This document shows positions 44,777 through 57,700 of a stretch of 64,000 nt of DNA, piece after piece; positions within the stretch are counted from its first letter, which is position 1, and every line of letters starts with the position of its first letter. The stretch comes from Miscanthus floridulus. Taxonomy: Eukaryota > Streptophyta > Magnoliopsida > Poales > Poaceae. A program made the translations under genes and the position numbers. The stretch is taken from the NCBI RefSeq assembly GCF_019320115.1, contig NC_089593.1, positions 17,158,870-17,222,869 on the forward strand, in the 5' to 3' direction. The notes below the pieces were generated by a model. The model was not told the DNA's origin. It was given only the letters and a program-made list of their open reading frames with translations, and did not search any database.

Positions 44777-47317
44777 GACAAGTTGGCTATATTTATCAAA
44801 TTAAAGAAAGATCAGAAGCATTGGATAAATTTAAAATATTCAAGGCTAAACTAGAGAATTAGCACAACTTAAAGATTAAGGTAGTAAGGTCTGACCATGG
44901 GGAAGAGTACTATGGTCAACACACTCCATATGGCTAAGTTCTTGGACCCTTTGCAAGGTTCTTACAGGAAAATGGCATAGTAGCCTAGTATTCTACACCG
45001 GGCGAGCCTCGGCAGAATGGAGTAGCTAAAAGACGTAACCGTACCTTAATGGATATGGTGAGAAGCATGATAAGTTACTCTACCTTACCGATAAGTTTAT
45101 GGATGGAGGCGTTAAAAACCGCCATTCATATTCTTAATCGAGTGCCAAGTAAGTTGGTGCCCAAGACACTGTATAAGTTATGGACAGGAAAGGAACCCTC
45201 ACTAAACTATTTACATGTGTGGGGTTGTCCAGGTGAGGCAAAAGTATTTAACCCAAACATAGGGAAGAAGCTGGAATCCAAGACAGTCAGCTGCCATTTC
45301 TTTGGCTATCCAGAAAAAGTCAAGAGGTTATCGCTTCTATTGTCCTAACAAACAAATGAAGTTTGTAGAAACAAGACATGCTATCTTCTTAGAGGATGAT
45401 ATGATAAGGGGGAGCATGGTAGCGTGTGAAATTAGTTTTGAAGAGAAGCGGGTATACATGCCCACTCCTATGGTTTAGGAGCCATTCTTCATGCTACCTG
45501 TTGTTGTTGTACCAACAGTGCAAGACACTATAGTAACAGCACCTGTTATTAGTTCTCATGTGGCAACAATGAATGAACATGAGGAACCTGTCCTTCAGGA
45601 TCCCATGGAACCCATTGTCACACATGAGGAAGAGCAACAACAGCCTCATATAGAACAAGCATCATCTAATGAGGCCCCTAGAAGGTCTCAAAGAGTTAGG
45701 AGATCAGTCATTCCTGATGATTATGAATGTGAGGAATTTCAAATGGAGGGTGATCCTATCTCATTTAAAGAAGCCATGAGAAGCGCTCACTCATCCAAGT
45801 GGCTTGAAGCCATGGAAGATGAAATGAAATCAATGAAAACTAACAGAGTTTGGAACTTAGAAACAATTCCTAAAGGAGCCAAGACAGTAGGCTATAAATG
45901 GGTCTACAAAACTAAACATTACTCCAAAGGGAATATAGAAAGGTTTAAAGCGTGACTTGTTGCGAAAGGTTTCATGCAAAGAGAAGGCATAGATTATAAT
46001 GAGACATTTTTTCCAGTCTCATGTAAGGATTCTTTTAGAATCATAATGGCGCTTGTAGCTCATTATGACTTAGAATTACATTAGATGGATGTAAAGATGG
46101 CGTTCCTAAACGGGGATTTGGAGGAAAATGTTTATATGGCACAACCGAAAGGTTTTATTGTGGAAGGAAAAGAACGCATGTGATGCCGCCTGAAGAAATC
46201 CATTTATGGATTAAAGCAAGCTTCAAGACAATGGTATTTGAAGTTTGATAGTACAATAAGAAAGTTTGGGTTTCAAGAAAATATAGAGGACAATTGTGTA
46301 TATGCAAAGTTCAAGAATGGGAAATACATTTTCGTAGTCTTGTATGTGGATGACATCTTGCTCGCTAGCAGTGATGTCAATCTACTACTAGAAATAAAGA
46401 AGTTCTTGTCCTCAAAGTTTGACATGAAGGATCTCGATGAAGCTTCGTTCATCCTAGGAATAGAAATTCATCGAGATAGAGAAAAGGGGGTTTTAGGATT
46501 ATCACAAAAGGCATACTTAGAAAAAGTACTAAAGAAATATAGTATGCAAAATTGTAAGTCATCACCTACTCCCATAGTCAAGGACGACAGATATGAGGAA
46601 TTTCAATGTCCTAGGAACCAATATGAGATCGATCAAATGAAAGTGGTTCCATATAGTTTAGCTATCGGAAGTTTACAGTATGCTCAAGTGTGTACTCGCC
46701 CTGACTTAGCTTTTGTTACTGGGTTGCTTAGCAGATATAAGAGTAATCTAGGAATAGAACACTAGAAATTAGTAAAGAAAGTTTTGCGTTACCTACAAGG
46801 TATGAAGAGTCTCATGCTAACGTACAGAAAATCTAATTCCCTACATATAGAGGGGTATACAGATTCTGATTATGCGGGAGATGAAAGAAAGTCCACGTCA
46901 GGATACATATTCACTCTCACAGGAGGAGCTATATCGTGGAAAAGCTCAAAGCAAACTGTCACTACATCGTCCACAATGTATGCCAAGTTTGTAGCATGTT
47001 ATGAGGCCACAGGGCAGGTGAATTGGCTAAAGAAATTTATGCCCAGGTTGAAAGTGATAGACGACATACATAAACCACTCAAGTTATACTACGATAATAA
47101 TCCAGCAGTATGTTATGCTCACAACAATAAGTCAAGTGGTACTGCCAAACACATTGACATAAAGTATTATGTTGTGAAAGACAAAGTCCGGGATCATATA
47201 ATTAGTCTTGAGCATATAAGAACAGAAAAGATGCTCGTGGATCCGCTTACAAAAGGCTTACCACCCAACGTGTTCAGAGAACACTTAGCCAGCATGGGTT
47301 TAAGGGAAAGCCTATGA
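44777..47317 (+). pseudogene. Copia pol fragment: integrase, RT, RNase H
   Basis: The integrase part has RSDHGEEYYG and PRQNGVAKRRNRTLMDM (to 45250), and RT has FVVLYVDDILLASSD (46330). RNase H has GYTDSDYAGDERKSTSGYIF (46850) and ends GLPPNVFREHLASMGLRESL before the TGA at 47315. Stops include TAG 44860, TAA 44935 and TAG 44986, with more near 45476, 45953, 46082, 46180 and 46763, and a frameshift near 45340. In RNase H the acidic residue expected before FVA is Lys. The product is dead. Confidence 0.82.
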
Positions 47318-47484
47318 TTCCTGGATAATAAGGGCCTAGTTAAGAATCTATTTCAAAACAGAGAGGTGCATTGTAGCTGTTTAATCTAATGGCAAGAGAC
47401 TGTGATGATGAGCCACGCTCTATGCACTGATCTGTGATGGAATGGGAACAAGAGAAAGTAAGTTAAGTTTAAGTTATAAGTGAG

Positions 47485-47498
47485 ATCAAGGGGGAGAA
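47485..47498 (+). promoter_or_regulatory. Polypurine tract of the truncated Copia
   Basis: GATCAAGGGGGAGAA directly precedes the LTR start TGTTAG. Confidence 0.7.
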
Positions 47499-47990
47499 TG
47501 TTAGTTGATCTCCACCAATTGGCCCAACGGCCAATTGGGCCCTTGGATCCACGCCCTGATCGGGGGGGGCCCAACCCTAATATGGTTGGTGGGCCCCCAT
47601 CGCACAGCGCCATAAATAGGAGGTGGGAGCTAAGGTGTCAAGCATGAGGTTCGCCTGAGCCGCCTATCACCCCACCTACAGTCCTAAACCCTAACCGATC
47701 ATAGAGGGGGCGCTGCCAGCGACGGAAAGCGCCGCCACCGGCCAACGCCACCACTGCACCGCCACCCTTCGACACAGCACCGCCATCGGGTCTTCACCAA
47801 GCACCGCGATGACAAGCCCGTCTTCCTCCAAGGCGGCCGATGGTTTGCACCCCCTTCACCCCTCTCTCTCTCTCTCACCCTATCTCTTATCCTGTATTAG
47901 TAGATGTTCTAGGACTCACTGTTTAAATCAAAAGCAAGTAGACACGCTAGATCTATGGCTAGTGATCCTATTTTAGGTCTATCACACACA
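47499..47990 (+). repeat. 3' LTR of the truncated Copia (end approximate)
   Basis: It starts TGTTAGTTGATCTCC. A TATA-like CATAAATAGG lies near 47610, then a GC-rich leader with a CT microsatellite (47862-47875). It probably ends at the CACACA near 47990; no partner LTR is present to confirm. Confidence 0.55.
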
Positions 47991-50029
47991 TCACTTGGGT
48001 AACCATTCAACCAAACATATTAGTTGGATCTGTAGAGAAAAAAAACACTTGGATATCTTTTAAGTGTGCCACACGTGGTTGTTTTTTTAGTTTGATCTTT
48101 ATGCGTGCGACCTAACAAGGTGGCTTGTTACATTTTAACAGTATATTATACAACATTATATAACAGACCATTAACATGGAATATTTAGAAAAAAATGGCC
48201 TTAAAGTTGCCATCAATTTGCTAGAATCATACCTTAGTATGATGTTTGTACATGTCCACCGAGCTTAGTGAGGGCCATAGTGGGCCATAGCCCCCTAAGC
48301 ATGATCAATTCTTAATGAAGGTCTTAGGCTCTTAGCTTTACTACTTTAATTACTAATGAAATGTTAATATATCCTCCTCTTCTTGTATTTTATATCATAT
48401 TGCCCCACTGTCCATTCATGGCCAAGCTCCACCACTGTACATGTCTAAGTATGTTAAAGTTTCTCATTGACATCACACTAGTCAAAAAAACATTGACATG
48501 ATTTTGTGTGGCATGATTTGGTGAAATGATACGATCAATACTAATAAATATGATATGAAAACAAAGAGATTGCAAGGTTCTTTTTGTATTATGCTATTTT
48601 CTGAAAACAAGAGGCCTAAACATATATTTGGCTCAAAAAACTTGGGGCATCTAACAATTTATTGTTGTATTAGTACTTGCTAACTATATTGGGGCATGTA
48701 AGATTGAAAAGCATACTATAAACATTGGCACATTATTATATTCAACAATGGCAAAATTATTGAAAACATGGGATTGCGAGAATACATTCATAGTGCACTA
48801 TTTTTCACTTTAAGATGAAATGTTAGATTGAAAACATACTATAAACACCGGCACATTTGTATGGGCACATTATTATATTCAATAATGGCAAAATTATTGA
48901 AAACATGGGATTACGATAATCCATTCATAGTGCGCTATTTTCACTTTAAGATGAAAGGCTCTTGATTGCTTCCACCTATGAGTATATATTGTTGACATGT
49001 TGCAAAGATCGACTTTTTGCAGCTGAGCATAGTATATTTTTCATTTTCATCTCTGGCCTATCAAGATTAGCAATAACCAAAGGTTAACATTTTATTTATT
49101 AGTTTTCACCCTACAGAAACTAGTTCCACTCCACCAACTACATCATGGGGGCATATCCACTATATATATTGAAGTTGTGGCTTCACCCTAAAGTAGGTCC
49201 ACTTGTTCGGTTACAACATACCTTGAGCTCTAAGAACGAGAGCTTTTCATGCAAATAACGTCATGTGGGCCTACAATGATGTATGGTGGTGGTTTGGCAT
49301 TTGTAGCATGTGTTTATAAATGAAATGTAAAAGTTGTAATGTAAATGAAAACAAATTCTTTGCAATATGCATATATTTTGGTCAAAAAAACACTTATGGT
49401 ATTATTACAAAAAGGTCTCTAAAATTGATAACTTTAATGTCAACATGAACACATTATGCAATGGATGTAAAAGGCTCTCCTGAACAAGGATATAAATATG
49501 TTGGAGCAAGCATGGACAAATATTGTTTGGTTGAAAACACACCATTAAAGCTCTATTAGAGTACAAGGGGTGCTATCTGGCTCCACCAGACAGCCGATTT
49601 AATATGCCTAGGCCTCAACAGCATGCCCCTGCCAGGCAACAAAATAGGGTTCCAACCAAACGATGCATAGGCATACCTAGGCACCTCTTTAACTAGGCAA
49701 TTTCTATGCAGTGCTTCATACAAATGAGCCCATAGTGTATTACATTTGGCTGAACTGATGTTGTCCGATGAACAAGCATACTGCATACAGACAACTTGCT
49801 AAAGGCTTTAGGAGCATAGTTTTTTTTGCTCTCAAGGGCATGTGCTCATTGTACGCCACCATTAGATATATATGGAATGTGTGCGCTACAAAAGGATGCA
49901 CATGCTCTTGAGGGAAAATTTAACTTTCTAGATATTTAAGAGAATCCTTACCAATCACTATGATCCCTATTGCTAAAGATCACTAATGGTCCTTAGTTGG
50001 CAAAGGCTTGCTTAGTAGTGGACTGGGTG
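47991..50029. other. AT-rich intergenic DNA
   Basis: No gene is supported. It contains the tandem repeat listed separately and otherwise unassigned sequence. Confidence 0.5.
48701..48960. repeat. Two-copy tandem repeat, period about 124 bp
   Basis: AGATTGAAAA-CATACTATAA begins copies at 48701 and 48825. Both copies contain GGCAAAATTATTGAAAACAT and CACTTTAAGATGAAA. The second copy carries an extra 14 bases or so. Confidence 0.8.
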
Positions 50030-50037
50030 GCTGTGAC
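50030..50037. repeat. Left 8-bp duplication GCTGTGAC of the hAT element
   Basis: Exact match to 50925-50932. Eight base pairs is the hAT rule. Confidence 0.88.
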
Positions 50038-50924
50038 TAAGGATGAAAACGGAACGGAAATATCCCGAACCGAACCGCATCGTTTTTTTATATTTAATCC
50101 GATCGAATCCGTATTTTCTTGTCCGACTTTATCGTTTTCGCTTTCGCATTTCAGATGTTTCGTATTTCAAATGTAAAAGTAGAAAACGGTTTAGACATTT
50201 TTCCGACCGTTTTCTACTTTTCTACTTTTAATTTGAAATATTCCGAATTGAAAATTTGGTTTAAACCGAATTTGGCCAACTGCACAGCTCATACAGCCCA
50301 ATTACAGGTTGTTCACCACGCAGCTGTGTTCTTTCTACTGGTGGCCAGCTGCCCTCTCTTATAGACGGCGCTCAGCCTCATCTCTCTTCACCTCATGAGA
50401 TGGTGCTAAATGTCAGAAAACCGGCAGCATCTACACGAAAGCCCACCTGGGCCATAGCCCATCAAGCTCATCGATTTAACCCCCACCTGCAAAGTCAATC
50501 ATTTGATAGTTTTTGCATCAGCCGAATAAATCTTTGTTACTCAAAAGAAAAATCTGAATAAATCTTTAAAATAAAATATTACATCTATTCTAAAAAGATT
50601 AATAAAATTATTCTGACTCAGTTCGAGTTCATGTTTCTATAATATGCACTTGTTAATTATTATATGCACTTGAACTTGATCATGTATGCACTTAGTCATA
50701 CACTTGGTCTACGGGTCGGTATTCCGTATTGAGTTTTCGTATACCGACCGTGTTCGATATAATTCCGCTCGAATTGTTTCGTTTTCGAAATTCTCGATAT
50801 TCCGTAAGTTCGTGTTCGTTTTCGTGTTCGGTTTGTCCGCTTTCGTTTTCGTTTTCGTATTCAAATGTAAAAGTAGAAAACGGTTGAGGAGTTCTCCGTT
50901 CGATTCCGTCCGTTTTCATCCTTA
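50038..50924. mobile_element. Non-autonomous hAT element, 887 bp
   Basis: The terminal inverted repeat is TAAGGATGAAAACGGA on the left and the complement ...CCGTTTTCATCCTTA on the right. The flanks are identical 8-bp duplications GCTGTGAC at 50030-50037 and 50925-50932. Subterminal segments such as AAAGTAGAAAACGG recur in both halves. There is no transposase frame, so it needs a helper. Confidence 0.88.
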
Positions 50925-50932
50925 GCTGTGAC
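50925..50932. repeat. Right 8-bp duplication GCTGTGAC of the hAT element
   Basis: Exact match to 50030-50037. Confidence 0.88.
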
Positions 50933-51015
50933 CGACCCTGGACACAGGGTAGCCCCTAGTCGAGGCTAGCTAGCTGGGGAGATAGAGCCAATGATCAGGC
51001 CTGAGCTGGCAACTA

Positions 51016-51258
51016 GGCCATGTTTAGATTGCAAAAAATTGCAACCCGATAAATAGTAGCGCTTTCGTCTTATTTGGTAAATATTGTCCAATCGTGGACC
51101 AACTAAGCTCAAAAGATTCATCTCGTGATTTTCAACTAAACTGTGCAATTAGTTATTTTTTTTTACCTACATTTAATGCTCCATGCAAACGGCTAAAAAT
51201 TGATGTGATGGAGAGAGAGTGAAAAAACTTTAAATTTGGAGGTGATCTAATCAAGGCC
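51016..51258. mobile_element. Tourist-like (PIF/Harbinger) MITE, 243 bp
   Basis: The ends GGCCATGTTTAGATT and (inverted) GGCCTTGATTAGAT are flanked by CTA on both sides (51013-51015, 51259-51261). The interior is AT-rich and non-coding. Confidence 0.75.
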
Positions 51259-51261
51259 CTA

Positions 51262-51844
51262 GTGGTCATGGCTTGGCTGAGCAAGCCCAATATTTGGTGG
51301 CAGTGCGATGGGAGAATAAAGCAATCAATGTCGGCCTTGTGTGAAGGCCCTTTGGGTGTTGAGAGGAACTGCAACGAAAGCATTGTGGATAGAAAAACGG
51401 TGTTGACCGATGGAGGATCACCAGTTCAATCCATCCCAGTGGTCACCTCATTGGTGAAGAGCCCTTGGCGGCTATATTGAAAGGAGTCGGCACTAGGGAT
51501 GATGTCGTTGTCGAACAAGGAGAGAGTTGAAGGCCCGAAGACCTAAATTGGTGTAAAGAAATATGGCATGTGTAATTATTGAGTGTCGGATAGTTTGTTT
51601 CTAACTCTATATGACGATTAGAAACTGGAACTAGTGTTTTTTAGCATCCTTGAGGAGCTTCACAAATAGTTAACTAATAACTAATAGTTAGCAGCTAATA
51701 GCTATGAACTAGGTGGTTGAATAGTTGGGGTCCGTTTGGATGCACCTCCTAGGTGGTTGGATAATTAGGGTATTGAATCGTATGTAACTAATATAAGTAG
51801 ATGCTAAAATTGTCCAAGGTTACATTTGGATCGTGAGCTAATAA
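51262..51844. other. Intergenic region between MITEs
   Basis: No gene is supported. Several short TAGCTAATAG-type motifs occur near 51670-51720. Confidence 0.45.
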
Positions 51845-52177
51845 GGTGGTGTTTAAATTCAGGGAGTAAAGTTTAGGGATGTCACATCGGGTGTCACATC
51901 GGGGTGTTCGAATAGTAATAATAAAACAAATTACAGAAGTCCTTAGTAATCCGCGAGACGAATTTATTAAGCCTAATTAATTCGTCATTAGCAATTGTTT
52001 ACTGTAGCACTACATTGTCAAATTATGGACTAATTAAGCTTTAAAAATTCATCTTGCAAATTAGTCGCAATCTGTATAATTAATTATTTTTTTGAGTTTA
52101 TATTTAATACTCCATGCATATGTCAAATATCCGACGTTATAGGGAGTAAATTTTAAGGAGAGAAACTAAACAAGGCC
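51845..52177. mobile_element. PIF/Harbinger-like MITE, 333 bp
   Basis: The left end is GGTGGTGTTTAAATTC and the right end, inverted, is GGCCTTGTTTAGTTTC. TAA lies on both sides (51842-51844, 52178-52180). A short direct repeat GTCACATCGGG occurs twice near 51880-51905. Confidence 0.72.
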
Positions 52178-52390
52178 TAAGTCACCTAAGGTCTTACCTG
52201 GCACCTAGCTAACAGCTAGCTATTAGCTGATTGTTTTTAGTTAATACCACTAATAATTAATTTAGTGAATTAAATGGGACCTTAGTTTTTTTGCTATTAC
52301 ACGGTATAACGGAGACATTGACAACACAAGTATACTCACCTCTATAAACGTACGCATGCAAACCATATCTCTATAAGCATATTCAAACAC

Positions 52391-52495
52391 CCTGTTCGCT
52401 TGTTGGTTTCAGCCAGCCCAAACCAGCCAGCCAACAGTATTTTCTTCTCACAACAAACCAGCACCAGCCAGCCCAGAAACCAACCAACGAACAGG
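52391..52495. mobile_element. Short hAT-like MITE, 105 bp
   Basis: CCTGTTCGCTTGTTGGTTTC at the left pairs with GAAACCAACCAACGAACAGG at the right. The interior is rich in CAGCC. A convincing 8-bp duplication was not found, so the class is a guess from the end sequence. Confidence 0.6.
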
Positions 52496-53172
52496 CCGAA
52501 AAACTAAGCCAGTAATTCTCAGAGATCGACAAAGTCACCACAGACGTGTATGAACTATTATCACCCCTCCACTAACTAATAAGCTAATTGTTAGCAGCCT
52601 CATTTGAATTCTTATTTGCATTTGAACGTAGCGTATATCTAAGAGTATATAAAAAAAACTATGTACCTAAAAAAATCAAAACACCGCACTTTTTTTTTTT
52701 TGTTCTCGTGAACATATACTCCTTGTGTTCCGATCTCGAGCGGGGAGCTGAGATTGTTGGAACGAGGTGTGCTAAACTGCTCTATGCGGTTGGTGGAACA
52801 AGGAGACATCCGTCCCGCTCCTCCAACGACCCCCAGGGGTTCCCAGAGATTCTTTGGCGGTAGGTGATGGATCCCAACAAAAATCCTGTCCCACCGGAAA
52901 CCACTGACCGACTCAGGCTCCGACCACGCCACCTAAAATAGAATACTCATTCGTATTGGAATAGCACTATAGATAAAAGATTCAATACCTATTTAACATT
53001 TTCTTTAATAACAAGACTTAAAAAAAATTCTATAAATAGATTTTCAGGAGAAATGATACTTATATTTAGATTGTACCTCTCACCCAAAATAGGTCTTCTA
53101 TATATATACTATATTATATACTATATTGAAGACTGATTTTGATTCTCTTGCTACTTATTTTAGCTTTAGGTG
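52496..53172. other. Region upstream of GLDP, no gene seen
   Basis: It contains a GC-richer segment at 52730-52930 with no supported frame, then an AT-rich stretch with TATATA runs (53100-53130) leading to the probable GLDP promoter. Confidence 0.45.
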
Positions 53173-53173
53173 C

Positions 53174-53183
53174 CTATATAGAT
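53174..53183 (+). promoter_or_regulatory. Probable TATA box of GLDP
   Basis: CTATATAGAT stands about 590 bases before the GLDP start codon, just where sequence turns from AT-rich to GC-rich. This would give a 5' UTR of about 560 bases, which is long, so another start site closer to the gene is possible. Confidence 0.35.
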
Positions 53184-54728
53184 TCCTCGTTGAAGGCAGT
53201 CTGACACAACATACCCAATCCGCGGGGCCCATCACCGAATCCGTCCACCTGCCGCTGCCGCCACCCAACGTGCTGCGCCGGGGGCTAGAATCCGGCCCCC
53301 AGATCCCCGTCCCGTCGCGGTCGCCATCAGCGACGAGGCAGCGGGCGCCCCAAAAATTACACAACGCCAAGGCGCTCGGGCAAAATCTTCTGCAGCCGCC
53401 GGAGCAGAGGGCCATCGTGCCAGCCGTCGATCGCCGATTTCTGTGGCTGGGCCTCCGCTACCTGCCACGCTCCAGTCTCCACGTCCATCCAAACGCCATC
53501 CGCGCGCTCCGCCTCCCGTTGCCGATCAGTCGCGTGCGTGCTGACTCCACCTCCACTGTACTAGCAGCAGCTTGGCGCAGTCAGGCAGGCTGACAGCTGC
53601 TCTCCTGCATGCATTACTAGCCAAGCCAGGCAGGCAGCACCCCAGCCGCCGCCCGCTCTTCTCGGCAGGAGCGGAAGCCGAGTCCTCTCCCACCGCGGGG
53701 CGGGCCACTTCCCATTCCTGCGCCTGCCTCGCGTCGCCCCCCCCCTCCCCACCCAACAACCAGATGGAGCGCGCACGCCGCCACGCCAGCCGCGCGCTGC
53801 TGCGCCGCCTGCTCGCGGCGGCCGCGGCCTCGCCCACCACGTCGTCCCCAGCCACGTCGGCCCGCGGCATCTCCACCCTGTCGCCGGCGGCGCCCGCGGG
53901 GAGACAGCAGCGCCGCCCACCCCGGCCTCCTCCCCACCAGCACGCGCAGGGGCGGCCGGTGTCGGTGTCGGCGCTGCAGCCGAGCGACACGTTCCCGCGG
54001 CGGCACAACTCGGCCCCGCCCGCCGAGCAGGCGGCCATGGCGGCCGTCTGCGGGTTCGACGGCCTCGACGCGCTGATTGACGTGACGGTGCCGGCCGCCA
54101 TCCGCGCCCCGCCGATGCGGTTCTCCGGCAGGTTCGACGCCGGGTTCACCGAGTCGCAGATGCTGGACCACATGCAGCGCCTGGCGTCCATGAACAAGGC
54201 CTACAAGTCCTTCATCGGGATGGGGTACTACGGCACGCACGTCCCCGGCGTGGTGCTGCGCAACCTCATGGAGAACCCGGCGTGGTACACCCAGTACACC
54301 CCGTACCAGGCGGAGATCGCGCAGGGCCGCCTCGAGTCGCTGCTCAACTACCAGACCATGGTCGCCGACCTGACCGGCCTGCCCATGTCCAACGCCTCCC
54401 TGCTCGACGAGGCCACCGCCGCCGCCGAGGCCATGGCCATGTGCAACGGCATCCTCAGGGGAAAGAAGAAGACGTTCCTCATCGCCTCCAACTGCCACCC
54501 GCAGACCATCGACGTGTGCCGGACGCGCGCCGACGGCTTCGACATCAGGGTCGTCGTCGCCGACGCCAAGGACTTCGACTACGGCAGCGGCGACGTCTGC
54601 GGCTTGCTCGTGCAGTACCCGGGGACCGAGGGCGAGGTGCTCGACTACGCCCAGTTCGTCAAGGACGCGCACGCGCACGGCGTCAAGGTCGTCATGGCCA
54701 CCGACCTGCTCGCGCTCACCACGCTGCG

Positions 54729-54741
54729 TCCCGCCAGGTGA
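54729..54741 (+). other. Frameshift 1 in GLDP exon 1
   Basis: The frame reads ...TTLRPAR then TGA at 54739. Removing one C from CCC restores the conserved RPPGE of the family and 81 further codons of the exon. The base change sits in a short homopolymer. Confidence 0.85.
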
Positions 54742-57700
54742 GATCGGCGCCGACATCGCCGTCGGCTCCGCGCAGCGCTTCGGCGTGCCCATGGGCTACG
54801 GTGGCCCGCACGCCGCGTTCCTCGCCACGTCGCAGGAGTACAAGCGGCTCATGCCCGGCCGGATCATCGGAGTTAGCGTCGATTCCACCGGCAAGCCCGC
54901 GCTCCGCATGGCGATGCAGACCCGGGAGCAGCACATCCGCCGGGACAAGGCCACCAGCAATATCTGCACTGCACAGGTACCTCTCGGCGCAGCGCACTCC
55001 ACCCACCCCCCCGCTCACCAAATTGCCTGACAGTGACCCGATCGATCGTACACTAGTGTGTTAGTGATAGAGTAGTAGTTAGTGACAAGGACACTTCTGG
55101 TTGACAGGCCTTGCTCGCCAACATGGCTGCCATGTACGCTGTCTACCATGGTCCAGCGGGGCTGAAGGCGATCGCTGACCGGGTTCATGGCCTGGCTGGC
55201 ACCTTCGCCCACGGCCTCAAGAAGCTCGGGACAGTGACCGTGCAGGACCTGCCCTTCTTCGACACGGTCAAGGTCACGTGCTCTGATGCACGTGCAATTG
55301 CCAAGGAAGCTGTCAAAAACGAGATGAACCTCCGGGTTGTCGACGCCAACACGGTGCGATTTTATTTGATTGATCACTATATATGTCCCTATTTCATTCC
55401 AGCTCGTCGCGATGATTTTCAGAGCTGAGCATTTATTAACTCCTAATTGTGATGCATTCCTATAGATAACCGTAGCATTTGATGAGACCTCCACCCTGGA
55501 GGATGTTGACAAGCTGTTTAAGGTGTTCAACAATGGCAAATCAGTAAGTACCCATTCAGTTACTGCAAAAATATAATGTGCGTGTGTTCCCCACATCCAA
55601 AGCACAGGTCTGTGGCCAGCTCATCTCACGGAGCTGCGGTGCCGCTGTGTATGGGTGGGGTAAGGGTTAGGGTTTTCTCGATCCTGTGTGAGAAGATCTT
55701 CTTCTTAAGCCGGAATACCCGGGGCTGTCTAGCCACCGCTGGATCGAGTTTTTATTAAGTGATGATGTGAAATTAGACACAAATATTAAAATTAAATAGT
55801 GTGCCGTTGCAAACACTTTCAGGCCAGCTTCACAGCTGAATCGCTCGCACCAGAGGTCTCAAGCTCAATTCCTAGAAGCCTTGCTCGCGAGAGCCCCTAC
55901 CTAACGCATCCAGTCTTCAACATGTACATGGCTCTGCTAAATGCTTGCACGTCTGCTCCACTAATTTGTTTTGTTGGAACGTTCCTGATTTGCCATGCTG
56001 CTGTGGACTTGCAGGTACCACACAGAGCATGAGCTTCTTCGTTACCTGCATAAGTTGCAGTCCAAGGATCTCTCAATGTGCCACAGTATGATCCCTCTTG
56101 GTTCTTGCACAATGAAGCTAAACGCTACCGTTGAGATGATGCCTGTTACATATCCCAACTTCGCGAACCTGCACCCATTTGCCCCTACTGATCAGGCTGC
56201 AGGGTACCATGTAAGGACCATGATTCAGTTTCTATCCTAATGGCAAAGTATCCGCAGCATGAATTTCCAAACATCTGAAGTAACTTGTTTTCTGTCATAG
56301 GAAATGTTTGACGACCTGGGCAACCTGTTATGCACGATTACTGGTTTTGATTCTTTCTCTTTGCAACCAAATGCTGGTGCTGCAGGAGAGTATGCTGGAT
56401 TGATGGTTATCCGTGCATACCACAACGTATGTCATGATCTATGTGGCCTAGCCTTTTCCTCTCTTGCTTTTCTAGTAATCTTTGTTAAATAATTATGCTG
56501 ATAAAATGCAGTCCAGAGGAGACCACCACCGTGATGTCTGCATCATTCCTGTCTCAGCACACGGCACAAATCCTGCAAGTGCTGCTATGGTTGGAATGAA
56601 GATTGTTGCTGTTGGAACTGATTCCAAGGGTAACATAAACATCGAGGAATTGAGGAAAGCTGCAGAAGCAAACAAGGACAACTTGGCTGCTCTGATGGTA
56701 CTCTTGCTCTTGTTATGCTCTTTTAATATTTAGATTTACATTGGACATTTACTCTTTCATCTCTATTAATATATGCCTGGCGATTCTCTCGCCCATGGCT
56801 TTTTGAAAAAAAAGCTCACCTTTATGTAGTTCATTTTTATGCTATTTAGAAAGATTATCACTGTGTAGCCTTCTTGCTTTATTTAGTGTTATGGTGTAAG
56901 TTAGATGACTTTTGCAATCACATCTGCCTCATAATACTTCATCTAATGGTACTTGTCATACATAACATATACAATAGGAGGAATAGAAAGAGGTGCCCAC
57001 CACTTCGTTTATTGATGTACAGATAATTGGTGGATTAGAGTGAATATTGTTGAACCATGGAAATGTGAAAATTCAATTAGGATTTTTTTAAGGAAAATGA
57101 AAAATTCAATTAGGATGGAATTTGTTGTTTTTAAAAGAAACTTTTGAAATTCTTTTTGCTGTATGCCGAGAATAACAGAGTATTACAATATTGACTTATT
57201 TTCAGGTTACCTACCCTTCAACTCACGGAGTCTATGAAGAAGGCATTGATGAGATCTGCAGGATCATTCATGAAAATGGCGGACAGGTCTACATGGACGG
57301 GGCTAACATGAATGCTCAGGTTACTGTTTCACAGTTTGCTATTCCATCTTCTGTACTTTGTTCATTATGCAAGCAATCTCTTCAAGAAATTATTATTCTA
57401 AAAAATTATGGGACACATTTATATTGCTATGTGTAGATGGCATTCCAACAATGCGATGAAGTTGATTCTTCTTATTTTGAAAATAAAATACTTGTGTAGT
57501 GAACTTACGAGACAAATCTATTAGAGTTCAGTACTTAGCATTAGCAAGATAAGTAATTCTGTGGTTCTCTTGAAAATATTTAGTGATTAGATTTTGTGTA
57601 TAATCTATCAAACTGTATGTTCCTAACTCCTTTTTGTTCTATAACAAAAGTATTTTCTCCTAGTTCACCTGAACCTAGTACAGGACTTAAATGCCCCTTA

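Larger units (their letters stand above)
44777..47990 (+). mobile_element. 5'-truncated Ty1/Copia element
   Basis: It starts abruptly inside the integrase region right after the Tat LTR end and runs through RT and RNase H to a polypurine tract and a 3' LTR at 47499. Gag, protease and the 5' LTR are missing. The order integrase then RT identifies Copia; the lineage is not assigned. Confidence 0.8.

Noticed and set aside
53617..54792. 391-codon minus-strand frame opposite GLDP exon 1
   Set aside because: It mirrors a GC-rich exon whose third codon positions avoid A/T; the plus strand is clearly the coding one.
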